Below are positions 46,576 through 60,000 of a DNA stretch of 64,000 nt, one piece after another; within the stretch, counting starts at the first letter, position 1; each line of letters starts with the position of its first letter. Below the pieces are notes generated by a model. It was not told where the DNA came from and did not search any database. It saw only the letters and a program-made list of their open reading frames with translations. The position numbers and the translations under genes were made by a program. The DNA comes from Telmatactis stephensoni (lineage: Eukaryota; Cnidaria; Anthozoa; Actiniaria; Isophelliidae): contig JALIZF010001679.1 in assembly GCA_029948255.1 (NCBI GenBank), positions 248,001 through 312,000 of the forward strand. Reading direction: 5' to 3'.

Positions 46576-49500
46576 ATGGAAAGTCAAAGCGAGAAGGAGG
46601 TTAAAGAAGAGAAGGAAATTCAGGAGAAAAAACAGGTTAAGTTTGCCGAAACGCCGGCAGAAGAAGTGGGGACGAACGGGAGCAATGGCAGCGTACAATC
46701 TACTGCAGTGGACGGTTCTGTACCCGCGACCGGCAAAACTGGTCGAGAACGAGAGAGAACCAACGAACTCGATGAGGCAGAGGAGAAAGCAGTTAGTCAG
46801 AGTGCTGATGGACGGTTTCTTAAGTTTGATATTGAACTGGGAAGAGGATCTTTTAAGACGGTTTACAAAGGTTTGGACACAGAAACTGGAGTTGCTGTAG
46901 CGTGGTGCGAGTTGCAGGTTTGTTATTCTTTAGGATTTGACTTCAAGTTAATTCACAGTCGATAAAGAAATATTTACTCAAATCCTTCATTCCCATATAT
47001 ACCAGACTCTCTACTAATGTTTAAAATATTCTGTTGATTTTATTTTCAAGGATAAATATACGAAGTCCGAGCGAGCAAGATTCAGAGAAGAGGCAGAAAT
47101 GTTGAAACAACTTCAGAACCCCAATATCGTGAAGTTCCACGACTTTTGGGAGACTAGACCAACCAGTAAAGAGAAGAAAAAAGTCATTCTCATTACGGAA
47201 TTGATGACTTCTGGAACGCTCAAAACGTAAGTTTAGTATACGTGTAAATACGCGCTGCAATTTCTTGGTGTAAAGGATATGACGAAATTGTCTAGTTATT
47301 CTAAAATCCATGAATCCAAAGTGAACAATAAAATACTGGATTCATCAGTGTATTTTGGTTAAGTCGTTGAGCAATGATTCATAATACAGGATATCGAAAA
47401 ACACTGCTTTGATTTTAACGGAATAAAATATTGCTTTGCAATGTAAGAAACAAGAGCCCAAAGGAATTTCCTAGCTGTTTCGTGATCAGAGTGTAAATTT
47501 CACCACATTTCGATCTTTCACTAGTTCTCTGTAATAGCCGATATTTGACTGAATTTTTAATGTTTTTTTGTTGGTAAATGTTTAATTATAGACTTTGTTA
47601 GATAACTAGCAGCAGCACTCAAACTGATCGTCCAAGTTTTTGCATGATTTGGCCTTCAAATTTGAGGTAAACCCCACGGCGGAAGTGAACTATCCACCTT
47701 CCGTTTTGGGATGAAATTTCCTGACAAACCTAAAAATATTTCATAAAACTCAAGTAAAATGTCTGACCACAACTTTTTGTTTGTACTGGGAATTCCCAAG
47801 ATGGATTCTTTGTTTAGCTATAGTGACTTTTTTGCTTTTAAGATGTTTTTGCCGCACAACAATTTTTCCCTAAACAATTTATTTCCATTTTAAAATGTGA
47901 ATCGAGGGTAGTTTTTATTCACCTTAAACCCAAATAACGAAATATTCATCTTTTATTATTCATAGTCTAGAATTACAGCCAATATTATCGTTACAAAATG
48001 CCAGGCTTGTAATCTTTGTGTCTTATCGCCCAGTCAACTGACTAAAATGTTTTGAATCAAATTTTCTACTAGTTTTATTCCGAGCTATACTATGCTTACA
48101 AGAATTTCAAATAATGGAGTTATCCAATATTTAATAGTGAAAAGAGTCGAGTTATGCTGTGGTTAAGTTATTTATAAATATGCTTTCCAACAACGCGTAC
48201 AATTGGTACCCTTGACTAAATATTTTTGGCAAGGTATTTTCATCTGGTTTCCTTTTGGACCAGGTTGAGACATATTAGCTGACATATTTAAAACAAGCCA
48301 GAAGCAATACTCTAATTTCACCAAATTGCTATTTAGTGACTGTTTTGACTTATTTTCAAAAGTGGCAAATACCTAACCATTCTGAATATATCCATAAGCT
48401 CATACATAAGTGATTTCAATACTTTTTATGTGTTATCTTCCTTTCCCAGTATTTCACTTTCAATGTTATTGTTCCTGCAAAGACTAGGTCATTTTCAAGA
48501 AGGGGCAAGAGAAAAGTGTGCTGCAATGTCAATATTTTGTTTGCCAAGACTGTTAGTTAGCACATGATTAAACGAAAAAAAAAAACCTGACTTGAATTAG
48601 AGATCTATTCATCAATCTACAACCAATACTACTTTCTTTTACATTGATCTATATGACAAAAATCCCCAAACCAGCTAAGTATAGATATTCTTCTTCTGGA
48701 ATCTGCTTAATCATCAGTAAAATTATTCCAGAAATAATTATGCAGAAATCGACAGTGGGTACTGCATTGTCAATATATTGTTTAACCAACCATTTTATGC
48801 AAACAGTGCACATGTTATATGCATGTGACTTTCAAATTAGTCGTCAGGGATTTGTATGTATGGCTAAAACATTGGCAAGCTTAGGTTTTCATCGTCTTTA
48901 GAAAATTACAGATTAGAAGATTTCAGTGGTGGATGTGAGATTGTGATTGGCTGAGCAAATGGGCAATATCCTCAAATGGGACTTTTGTGATATGCTTGTA
49001 TGTACTATGTACACAAATAAATCAAAACAAGTGATTTATATGCTTTTATCACTGCATTTATAGAAAAAAAAAAAGTTGAATAAAATGTCATCTCGAGCTC
49101 TAGTTTCACAAAAAGTGAATAGTACTAACTTTAGAATAATTTCACTCAAAAAGAAAAGAGAGAAAAAACCTTCCATCATTTCTCATTGTTGTCCAAAGGC
49201 ACTAGTAGAAGGCATTTTCAAAAAGCACTTGTGAGACCTCAAGCACTGTGTACTTTTGTGCAACAAAATCGTGCTGCTCTGTAATGAAGACTCAATTTGG
49301 TCTGTAGATTCTCAATTGAAAATTGCTGACTACTTGAAGGTAGCTGGGGCTATAGTCTGCCTACTCCATTACTAAAGATTATATCCAAGGATCCATCTCA
49401 TTATACAGCATGTCTTAAGTAAAATCTTTCATTGCTGTTCAGATGTAAAAAGAGTGGATAGCAGGTCCCTAACCTTTTTACTCGTGCCCAGGCTGTAGGC

Positions 49501-52500
49501 CGGGAACGCTTTTTTAAAGTTAAATTGTTCATCTTCATAGGTTTTATTTATTTTCTATTTTATTTTATTTTAATTCAATATTTTAACAGGAACATCTAAC
49601 TTAGCAGGCTAGCTAGTTTAAATAGAGTCCTGCATAACAATATACAATTACAAAGTAAAGTTTAAGTAAGGTTTTATCTAAGGATAGACTTATTGAAACA
49701 TTGTGCACAAATGATGTTATGCAGATGTTTTCTAATAACTATATTGACTGTTCTCTTGTAAAAGTTTATTAAACCTTGTTATCCTTGTTTTAGGTATCTC
49801 AAGAGATTTAAGGGAGTTAGAGAAAAGATCTTAAAAAGTTGGTGCCGACAGATTTTGAAAGGTCTTCACTTTCTACATACAAGAACACCACCAATCATAC
49901 ATAGAGACTTAAAATGTGATAATATTTTTGTCAATGGGACCACTGGATTGGTCAAATTAGGTGACCTTGGACTGGCTACATTGAAGAAATCATCTTTCGC
50001 TAAGAGTGTAATAGGTAAGTCAATGTATTCCTTTTGACATGAGCATGACTAAGAGATTTGACCATGTAAACAAAATAAGTTAATATATGCAGTGTACAAA
50101 AATATAGGTTTACTTTTAACTTCACAAATGAAGAAAAGATACTTGCATTATAAGTTTTCACACTTCAGATTTTGTTTAGAGCTTTGCTTTCTGGAATGTT
50201 ATCTGTTATCATCTGCGAATAGAATTTTCTGGCAGTGTTTATGATACATGACATTGTACATGGAGGTCAACATTAATTAGCAGACTATCAGATATTAGCC
50301 AGGTTAATCAGTTCCAAACACTACTTTATTTCATGCAAGGACAGTGAAGCTGAACCATGCCATCAACATGACTAATTTGCCCTTGACGTAGTCTCCTTCT
50401 TGCTTTATACTGTGGCTTGTAGAACTCTCTCTTGATAAACATTGAATTTACATATGAAAACAGTTGCAAGCAGTTGAAAGACTAATAGATACTTCGTAGT
50501 AGCTTGACATTTCACTCTAGTTATTCTGGAAAGTTGTTCAAGATCTAGCTTGAAAGGATCTTGCTTCAACTCTCGTTGTATTGACAAATGTCACTTAAAA
50601 AGGATTCTGTGTGAATTGATTATGAAAGCAGTAAACTTATGAGCAAAAACATCCTTTTTATGCTTATGAAAATCACTTCAATGCATAGTTTTATTTATGT
50701 TCAAAGATTTCCTATCAAGAGTTAATGTGCAGTGTGTTGTAGTGGTTAAAAATAGTCAACAAATGTTCGAGCTGCTTGACTGATTTCTGCCATAAACAGA
50801 AGTTTACTCCCTGCTTAGCTTTTATCTTGTGATAACAGTTTGGGTTATAAACTGCTTGATTTTGCCAAGGTTGAGTTCAGGCATAAATAAAGAAACCAAA
50901 CACAAAAGAGAATCATTTTGAGGTTGAAGCATAATCTACATTTTAATATATATGTAAGTGCTTCAATTGTCATTCAAAACATGTTACAGTATCACACTTT
51001 AGACATTCTTTACATGACATTCCTTGAAATTGACCAGAAAGATTCAATTACATGTTACATAAAGAACTTGCAGATCTACTTCAACTTTCAATCTGTTGCA
51101 AATTGTTTTGGACTTTTTGAAACACTAGCATCTAGAGGACATTAACCATATTGGAAAACAAATCATGTTGGACAGCAATCAAAGTCTTCAAAATGTCAAC
51201 AAGTTCAAACACTTCTTCTGTCAACACTTTCTTCCCCATAGACTGCGTTATTGATACTTAAGGAAATACATATTAAACAGTACTTCAGTAATAGACCTTT
51301 CTCCAAAATGGCCATTGCTCATTAGCATATTAATTGTTTTCAACCTAAAACATAGTGATCCCTAAAATACTAAAAAGCACGTTTCACTTAGTAACTGTGC
51401 AAAAAATTGTAAAGTTCCAATGAAAATCCACAGAGATATGAATTTTTCAAATTGTGAAATTTACAGAAAATGTATGGCTGGGGTATATCCTATACCCCTA
51501 GACATACATTTGTCTGTAAAATTAGCAAATTTAAAAAATTCATATCTCTGTGGATTTTCATTGGAACTTTATAACTTTTTGCACAGTTACTAAGTGAAAC
51601 ATACTCTTAGTATTTCAGGGATCGTTATGTTTTAGGTTAGAAAAAATGTTTGGTCACCATTTTGGGGAAAGGTCTATTAACTCCCCAGTTTTGAAAGTCT
51701 CTGTTATGATACATTTATTGGATCCTAAAAGCAGTTTTAATTAACTTTCTTTTAATTACAGCTGGTTTGTCTAAATTGTGTTGAAAGATTTAAGTCTGGC
51801 CATTTTGTACACAATAGTACATACATGTACAATTTCTTCAGTATTCTTTACAATTTTAATTATAAATTTTGAAAGTGCACTTTGTGAAAGAGATTAATCC
51901 TTGTGGTATTACTGTTTTGTTTATGAGTTTGTACTTTCTCTGAAACTACAATGGAGTCTATATTGGAATCCAGAGAAATTACATTAAGTGGCTTGCACCT
52001 AAACAATGTAGGTGTTAATTTCTTTGTAAATTTGCATAAATTTGTAATCCTTGTTTTGCTCTGTATTCAAATTAGAGTTTCTACTTTGTTCTGAACTACA
52101 TTACTGTTATCATATGGTAGTTTTTATTAAGCCAGAAGCAGAATTCTTCTCGGTAACTTAACTTGTTGGCTACTCCTATTTAAATTTGTTTCTTGTGTTT
52201 GCAAAGTGATACATGTGCATTCTGGTGTAAGTTTCTGTGAGGTAGCTCTTTCATTTTTGAACAAAAACAAATCTCATTAATTATTCATAACACTTTAAAG
52301 TAAAATGCTATCCCTCATTGTTTTACTCTATAATAAAGAAAGTTAATAGATTATTAAGTGCTTTTAGAATTATGTATTTTGTAGTTTACTATCATGTTGA
52401 CATTCAATTTACAAATTTTAAGAACTGTTAATATTCAAAACCTGATACTTAGCTGATAAAATGTGGTAAATATTTGGCTTTTTATTTGAAACCAAACTAT

Positions 52501-55500
52501 CAAGGCATGTTTACAATATCAGATTTTACTAGAAATCTAAATACTAAAGGTTTCAATACTGCAAGAACTTTTTAACAGCAAAAGCATGCAGTGGCATCAC
52601 TATATTTTCATCACTATATTTTCATCACTATATTTTCATCACTATATTTTCATCACTATATTTTCAAGTTAGCTTATAATTTGAAATGACTTTTTTTTTT
52701 TTTCCCCTCTTTCCCATGCGCCTAGAGCATATTTGTATAGGCGCAATATAAATGCATTATATTATATTATTATTATAAGAATAGAGTAGATTTCGTATGA
52801 CTGTGAAAATGTCACCAAATGGTCATGGCACAGTTACGACAGGAATTTCAAATCTTTTTATAGACATTACGGCACTGACATGGCCACGGCGCAGCGCAGT
52901 CCATTTCACACTCATACAAAATATGTTCTATACAGTAAAATCAATTATATGGTTACCTATCTCCAAATCCATTATGATGGTATCTCTACTATCTAGATCA
53001 ACTCAAAAAGCCCTGTTTGAAATATGTAAATAGACTCAGTAGGTAATGTCAATGACAGGTAGAAGTTTATTGGCATTATAATCTTGTTCTTGTTTTCACA
53101 TAGAAACAATAGAGATTTCTTTTTCATTTGCAATTCTCTGTGAAAAAATTAGAACTTTTAAGCTTTACACGTATATGTAGTAAAGGAACTCAGACAATTT
53201 ATAAGTCATACTGAATCTTGTCCTGCATGCTTAGATTCATAACAAAATTTTGACTTTACGAGTGTCTGTCAAAAACCTAGCTAGGATCTCTTGAGATCTT
53301 TTTAGTCGTCTTCACAACATTGAAAGGAAAATCTCTGACTTGCTGATTATTTGAATCCTGAATCAGGAAAATACCGCCTTTCCAGTTTTACAATCAGCTT
53401 TTGAAAATGATGAATGCAGAATGCAGTCCACGGCAATGCCATCTTTGTTGGAAATAGAAAAATAGTTCTTCTGCACCTGTTGTTGACATCAACACGAGAC
53501 AAGGACTTGTTTACATATATGGTATTGAATTGGTCTATAAGCAAATTTATCAAAACTGTTTTCATATGACTGTCAAAACCTGCAGACATGGCACAAGTAT
53601 GGCTACAGCAGGAATTTTGAATGTTTTATTGATATCACGGCACTGACGCAGTCACGGTATGGTGCTGTTGAGTTTGCACTCCCACGAAGACAGCTCTAGT
53701 ATTTTGTCCAAAAATGTAAATTTTTATCAGACATTTGAAATTGAAAATCTGAAACACTTTGTCTCTAAGGTGTCAATAAAAGTTTGCATGGCATATATAG
53801 CTAATTGCACAAACATTGACACTTTCAAAGCATAGAAGCTGAGACTGAAAGGAATACTGGGAAATTTGTTTATTAGGATGATTTTAAAGAAGCGCTGTGG
53901 ACAGTGGACTGTTTCAAACAATGACTGAGATTAAATTCTTGGTATTTCCAACACAATTAATTGTAGCGAATTCACAGATAAAACACATGAATATCCATAT
54001 TATTACTAGTGTACCCAGGAGTCATTTCAGTGTTGGCTTCTAGGTTGGATGATTTTGAAAGGGTCACTCAATGTTTGTGCAAAATAGCTATACCATGTGC
54101 ATGTATCAATATGATGAATGGTGGTGGTGGTTGTTGTTTAGGTACTCCAGAGTTCATGGCTCCAGAGATGTATGAAGAACATTATGATGAGTCTGTAGAC
54201 GTGTATGCATTTGGCATGTGTATGCTAGAGATGATAACCTTGGAATATCCTTACATGGAATGTCAGAATCCTGCACAGATCTACCGTAGAGTCACTAGTG
54301 TAAGTAGAAGAAGTAAACCTTTGTCACAAGGTTTTTAAAGTCCCTATGACGCATATTTTTTTATTTTCAAATTTAGTTCTTTTTAGAGAGCATAGTGAAG
54401 ATCTTTTTATCCTGGTTTTCCTTACCCCATATTTTCTGAGATATGAAGGTTTCAAATGTCAAAATGCAAATTTAATGATGTTAAATGAGGAGGCAACACT
54501 GCAAACTTCTCATGGGTTTTACAAAACGAGGACTTCAATTTGAGAGCCAGATTTTTCAATAAACAACAGGCTTTGCCAATGGAAATGAGTTACAAATGGA
54601 AAAATACGAGTAATTTTAATTCTCTTGTTTTTGTATAATAAATGATTACTCCTCTTACGTCATCACATTTGCATTTTGAAATTTGAAACCTTTATATCTC
54701 AGAAAATATGGAGTGAGGAAAAACAAGATTAAAAAAAGATCTTTACTATGCTTTCTATCAAGAACTAAGTTTGAAAATAAAAAATTATCCGTCATAGGGA
54801 CTTTAATGTAATCAAGAATTAAACAAGTTAACTTAGAAAAAAATTTGGTCACTGGTACATGTATACAGTGGTGCACGTGGATTGCTAACTCTTGCCTGAC
54901 CACATGGTCATTCATCATTCTGTTGATTTCACTAGCTGGTATTTTTTGCAAGTAATAGGGACTATACAAACGAGTTTAGTAGCTGGTGGTGGTGAAGAAT
55001 AGATAATTGACTGCCTGGCTCACTGTTGTTTTTGTCTTGATGGGAAAAAAAGACTAGATGCTTCTTGAGTCAATAAATTTCTAATTTTGTCTAGGTCTGT
55101 CCAGACAAGTATATCTTAGAGCTTTTATAAAGTCAATATTTAGACAGTAGTGTCTAGTCTTGGCCATATGGTTTTGAATCCCTCTGTGTGTGTGTGTGTG
55201 TTGGGGGGGGGGGGGGGGGGGGGGGGGGGTGGAAGAAAAAAGAAAAGAAAAAATTATTTTCAAACTCTTTTGATACCAATTTGACTTTGTATTGTTCTAC
55301 AGGGTATCAAACCTGAATGTTTAGAAAAAGTATCATCCAAAGAAATGAGAGAAATAATAAATGGGTGCACTCATCCTAAGAAAGAAATCAGGTTAGTAAC
55401 TAGAGAACAGGATCCCCTATACCCCTTTGAAAAATGAAATATTGCAAAAATATTTGCCTGGTTTTGTCATGCAGTTATGGATAATTCAAAAATCTCTTTC

Positions 55501-56968
55501 ATGTTCACAAAAAAATTAAAAGTTGCTTTCATGTGGACCCAAAAAGATTTTAGACCTTAAATCACATTTCACGTCAAAATAAATCAGCCATTCACGTTTC
55601 ACACAAAAGGTATACACCCTTCTAATAAATGCCACAACGTATTGTTTTCCGCGATTGACGTCAAATTTATTCTTTTGAAACTTGTACAATGTGAATGCAA
55701 TTGAAAAGAATAAATTTGACGTCAAGTGCGGAAAACAAGCATTGTGGGATTTATTAGAAAGGTGTATAGGGGACCCTGTACAGAAATCTTATGTACCTTA
55801 AAAGCTTAAAACAACAATAGCTCATATTGCTGATACAGCTGTACTCTCAAATGACCCCGAACAAAGGTTTCAACTCAAGTGACATAAACACAAGTGCATT
55901 GGCACAGACTCGGTATTACATTCACCACATAGGTACGAAAAAGACAAGCACTGCCAATGAGCAGTACATTACTGAGTCTGTGTATGTTGCTTGTGCTTAT
56001 GATTATGTCACTGGTGAAAAGACAAGCACTGCTAATGAGCAGTACATTACTGAGTCTATGTATGTTGCTTGTGCTTATGCTTATGTCACTAGTGAAAAGA
56101 CAAGCACTGCTAATGAGCAGTACATTACTGAGTCTGTGTATGTTGCTTGTGCTTATGCTTATGTCACTAGTGAAAAGACAAGCACTGCTAATGAGCAGTA
56201 CATTACTGAGTCTGCCTTTGTTTGCACTTATGCTTGCTTTGCTAGAAAGTGCATACCAGGCTTAAACAACTTAGTTAAGAGACAGCACACTTACCAACTA
56301 AGGCCACTCTTGGCCTGTAGTCAAGCTCAATAATAATATTTGGATTCCTCAAGGTATTGAAGTATTCCTCAACTAAACTATTATTACATTCACAGATACA
56401 CCATTCCAGATCTTTTAAATCACCCATTCTTTCAAGAAGACATTGGGGTTAAAGTAGAAGTATCAGGTTCTGATGATGATATTGAAGGTGACCTAATCAA
56501 GTTACAGCTCCACTTACAAGACCCAAAGAAACGCAAAGAGAAACACAAAGAAAATGAAGCCATTCAGTTTGACTTTCATCTAGGAAAGGATGAACCCATT
56601 CAAGTTGCAGCAGAAATGGTAAGATGGTGTTAAAGCTGGGTATATAACTCCCCCGTAACCACTGCTTGCTTAGTTACTAGGTATATAGGTTGATAAAGGT
56701 GCTTGTCATACAATACATCTATGTTTCTGGTAAGTAAAGGGCTTTGGGAATGACAAACAATGACATGGTTTGCTTCTTTGGCTTTTATCTTTATTGATTG
56801 CAATTCTTTATTGATTCATTGCAATCAATAAAGTACTACAAAAATATAATCGAGCCTTAAAATTTGTATTGACTTTGATGAATGGTTGTAGTGGTTGTTA
56901 GTAACATTGGAAGTTGTTGGGCAACATTGTTGGGAACTTTTGTGTGGGCCTTTATGGTTTTGGTATAT

Positions 56969-57005
<37 letters not shown>

Positions 57006-60000
57006 TGGAGAAAATTGATGGTGATAGGCATCAATGAATGGTAACATTGGTAGTAGCGATGGTGGTGGTTATAATGTAGATGTGAGTGATGTATAGTATT
57101 GATGATGATGGTGATGATGATGATGACTATGGTCATGAAGATACTAGTTGCAATAATGATTCCAGCTCAAGAACTTCTGATTCTCTAAACCATGATCAAA
57201 CAAAAATATCTTGTCCTTGATTGTCATTCGCTCAGAAGAATAATGTGGCCAACACATAGGCTGATGTATTAACTTCACAGTAATGATTAGCTTCCTAGTG
57301 GATGTATTTGGTTAGGAAGTTGTGATACTTTCTGATGGTAGGTCTTTGATCTTTAATATTCAAGCGTGCTTGGAAAAGAACCAAAAAATGAAGTGTAGCT
57401 TTGCAAGCTGACTCAAGCTTGTATAAGCGACATTTTTATAAGGAAGTTTTAAGATGAAGGTTATTGGGATATCCTGTGTTAAACAGTTAAACTTAATATT
57501 TCATACTAATTTCTTCTTTTTATCTGAGTATGCCAATTCTTAGCCAGATTCATTCACTAGAAGCTAGTCAACAATCTGTAGTAGTTGAATGTAGTTGTAT
57601 TAAAGGAAACAATCGTGAAACATGAAAACATTGGATCACCCAAAGGTACTCCAAAATAATACAAACATACAACTGTAGATATTAAGGCAACGTTTTCTAG
57701 ACCAAATTCTGATCATCGCGTTTTGATGCACAATGGGCACAGGTATATGGAGGTTGACAAGTTGACAAAACACTAAACAAGGAGATCATTGTTGTCGAGG
57801 GCAGAATTTATAACTACTATAAAATCATTTAACAAAGCAGTGGATTGAGGTAATATCAAAGTGTGTGCAGAACTTTAGGTACGTAAGTTGTTTTAGTGAA
57901 ATATATTGATGAAAATGAAATGTTATTTCAGTATGTGAAAGTCGTTACAATTTCTCACACATTTTTTCTTTCTTTTCATTCAACAGTGAATATACCAATA
58001 CTAACATGTTTTCTGTTTTATCTTTTATTAATATCCTTGATTATTGCCCCTACTTTAATACCTTGTTAATCTGTACCCATGAATATCTCTATAATTCAAT
58101 TGGGGAAAAAACTTTAAGCGAAGATCCAGTTTCCAATTGTCATAATCTCTTGGGATTAGCATTTGGTAATAAAGGTGGTAGTTGTTAATATGAAACAATA
58201 TGTTGTAAAATATGGTTGCCAACTTGGTCAGGCTATTCACTCTGTTTTCACAACTACTACTAATAATCAGTTTTGGAATTGTTCCAAATTAGAAACACTT
58301 CTGCTATAATTATCTGTAGACCTTAATGTTTTTCTTCATTATGAAGGACATGAGTGGCACTGGAAAAAGTATTAAATAAATTTATTCATCTTTTATTTTT
58401 TTCACCAAGGCTTTAAGGCAAAGTTGTCCCTAAAAAGAAAGAAATAATAATTTAAAGTCTATATTTTCCTTCCATAAATTTATAGGTTTTTTAATTTTAT
58501 GCTTGTTTCACTAACGATTGTAGTTCCTGTTTTGCCTTTTTTGCTATTGTTATACTTTCAGCTTGCTTCTTGTATTTCATTATTTTCATAACCATCTGTT
58601 TTGATGTTTTATTCTGTTTTTAATACAGTATTATTGTCAAGGAACATATTTCCATGCAAATTGGCAAAGAGTACATCATTCATTTCTAATATATTTAACT
58701 TGAAAAATCTAATTACATTTTCTTTTGATGATTCATCCTTTTCAACATGTTGTTAAAAACATCTTTGTGTCATTTATACTGAATTATATATGAGACATTG
58801 CCAAATGGCAGTTCAGAATTTCAATTTTTTTACCCTTTGTTTTAATGCCAATAATATAAGTGACAAAAATATTCAGGTTTAATTTAACTATTACATGCTC
58901 TTGTATAAATTATCTCATAAAATATTGAACACAGTTGAGTTGCCTAGCCATAATATACCTGTTATTATTCGTGATTATTGAAAACAATATATAACGATTT
59001 TACTAATATTCAATTTTGAATCAAAAAAGAATTTGTTGTTTGAAACTATTTTTGAAAGGTTTAGGTTTTCCTTTGCCATATTCCATTTGCTTCATTATGT
59101 GAAGTTTCCTATTCATCATATGTAAAGGGCACATTCTCTTCCTAATTTCTCTTTACCATGTAATCTACCTTTAATTCAAATTATATTAGTTTATCTTTAA
59201 CAAACACACATTCAAAGTATTGAATTTTGCCAGAGCTGAATAGTTAGTTTAAATATCAAAGGTCTTTTACATGTTATTTCTTGTACTGACTTACATTAGT
59301 GAGCATTGTCTGAGAAGCACTTACAGAAGTCCTGTAATAACCTAAATATTGCGGGAATAATCATGATCTATAAGAACATTAATGTCAATGACGAGAATGT
59401 GCCCTCTGCATTAAAAAACTTTCCTTTCCCTCCCCCTCCCCATGACTGTGGACAGACGAGGCCTTGTTACAAGTCAACTCACTTTATTGTAAACATCCTT
59501 TTGTGTCTGCAATAATAAGACATAATACAATACAACCTCGATATAACAAAGTGCCAAGGGACTTTAATATTTGGTTTGGTATAACGGGGGGGGGGGGGGG
59601 GGGAGTTTTTGTTATGCTCAGGTCCTGGTTCTTGCCCGTATTAAAGGGTGACCATGTTAGTGAGGTTTTGAGGGTTCTGTTATAAGTTCAATTTAAATAA
59701 GAATACTTCAAAATATCTTGAGGGTTGGGTATGCTAGACAATGAGTTGCAGAGACATGATGGTGGCAAATGGCATAAGGATAATCATGCTAGTTGTTGTA
59801 TTGTTGTTCCTGCAATAAGACATAAATTCAACCTGGTTTGATGAATTGCATAGAAATAATTTTACTCTTTGTGTGACCTTTACCAGAGATAAACCTCAAA
59901 GATTGTCAGAAAATAGTTTGCTGGTGAAAAGTGTACCCTAACATTTTGCCATTTCTCCTTATCATTTCTCCTTAACACTATCAACAACTTGTCGCTGACT

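Noticed and set aside
52595..52666. CRISPR-like array
   Set aside because: Direct tandem repeats of 14 bp without spacers, in a eukaryotic intron.
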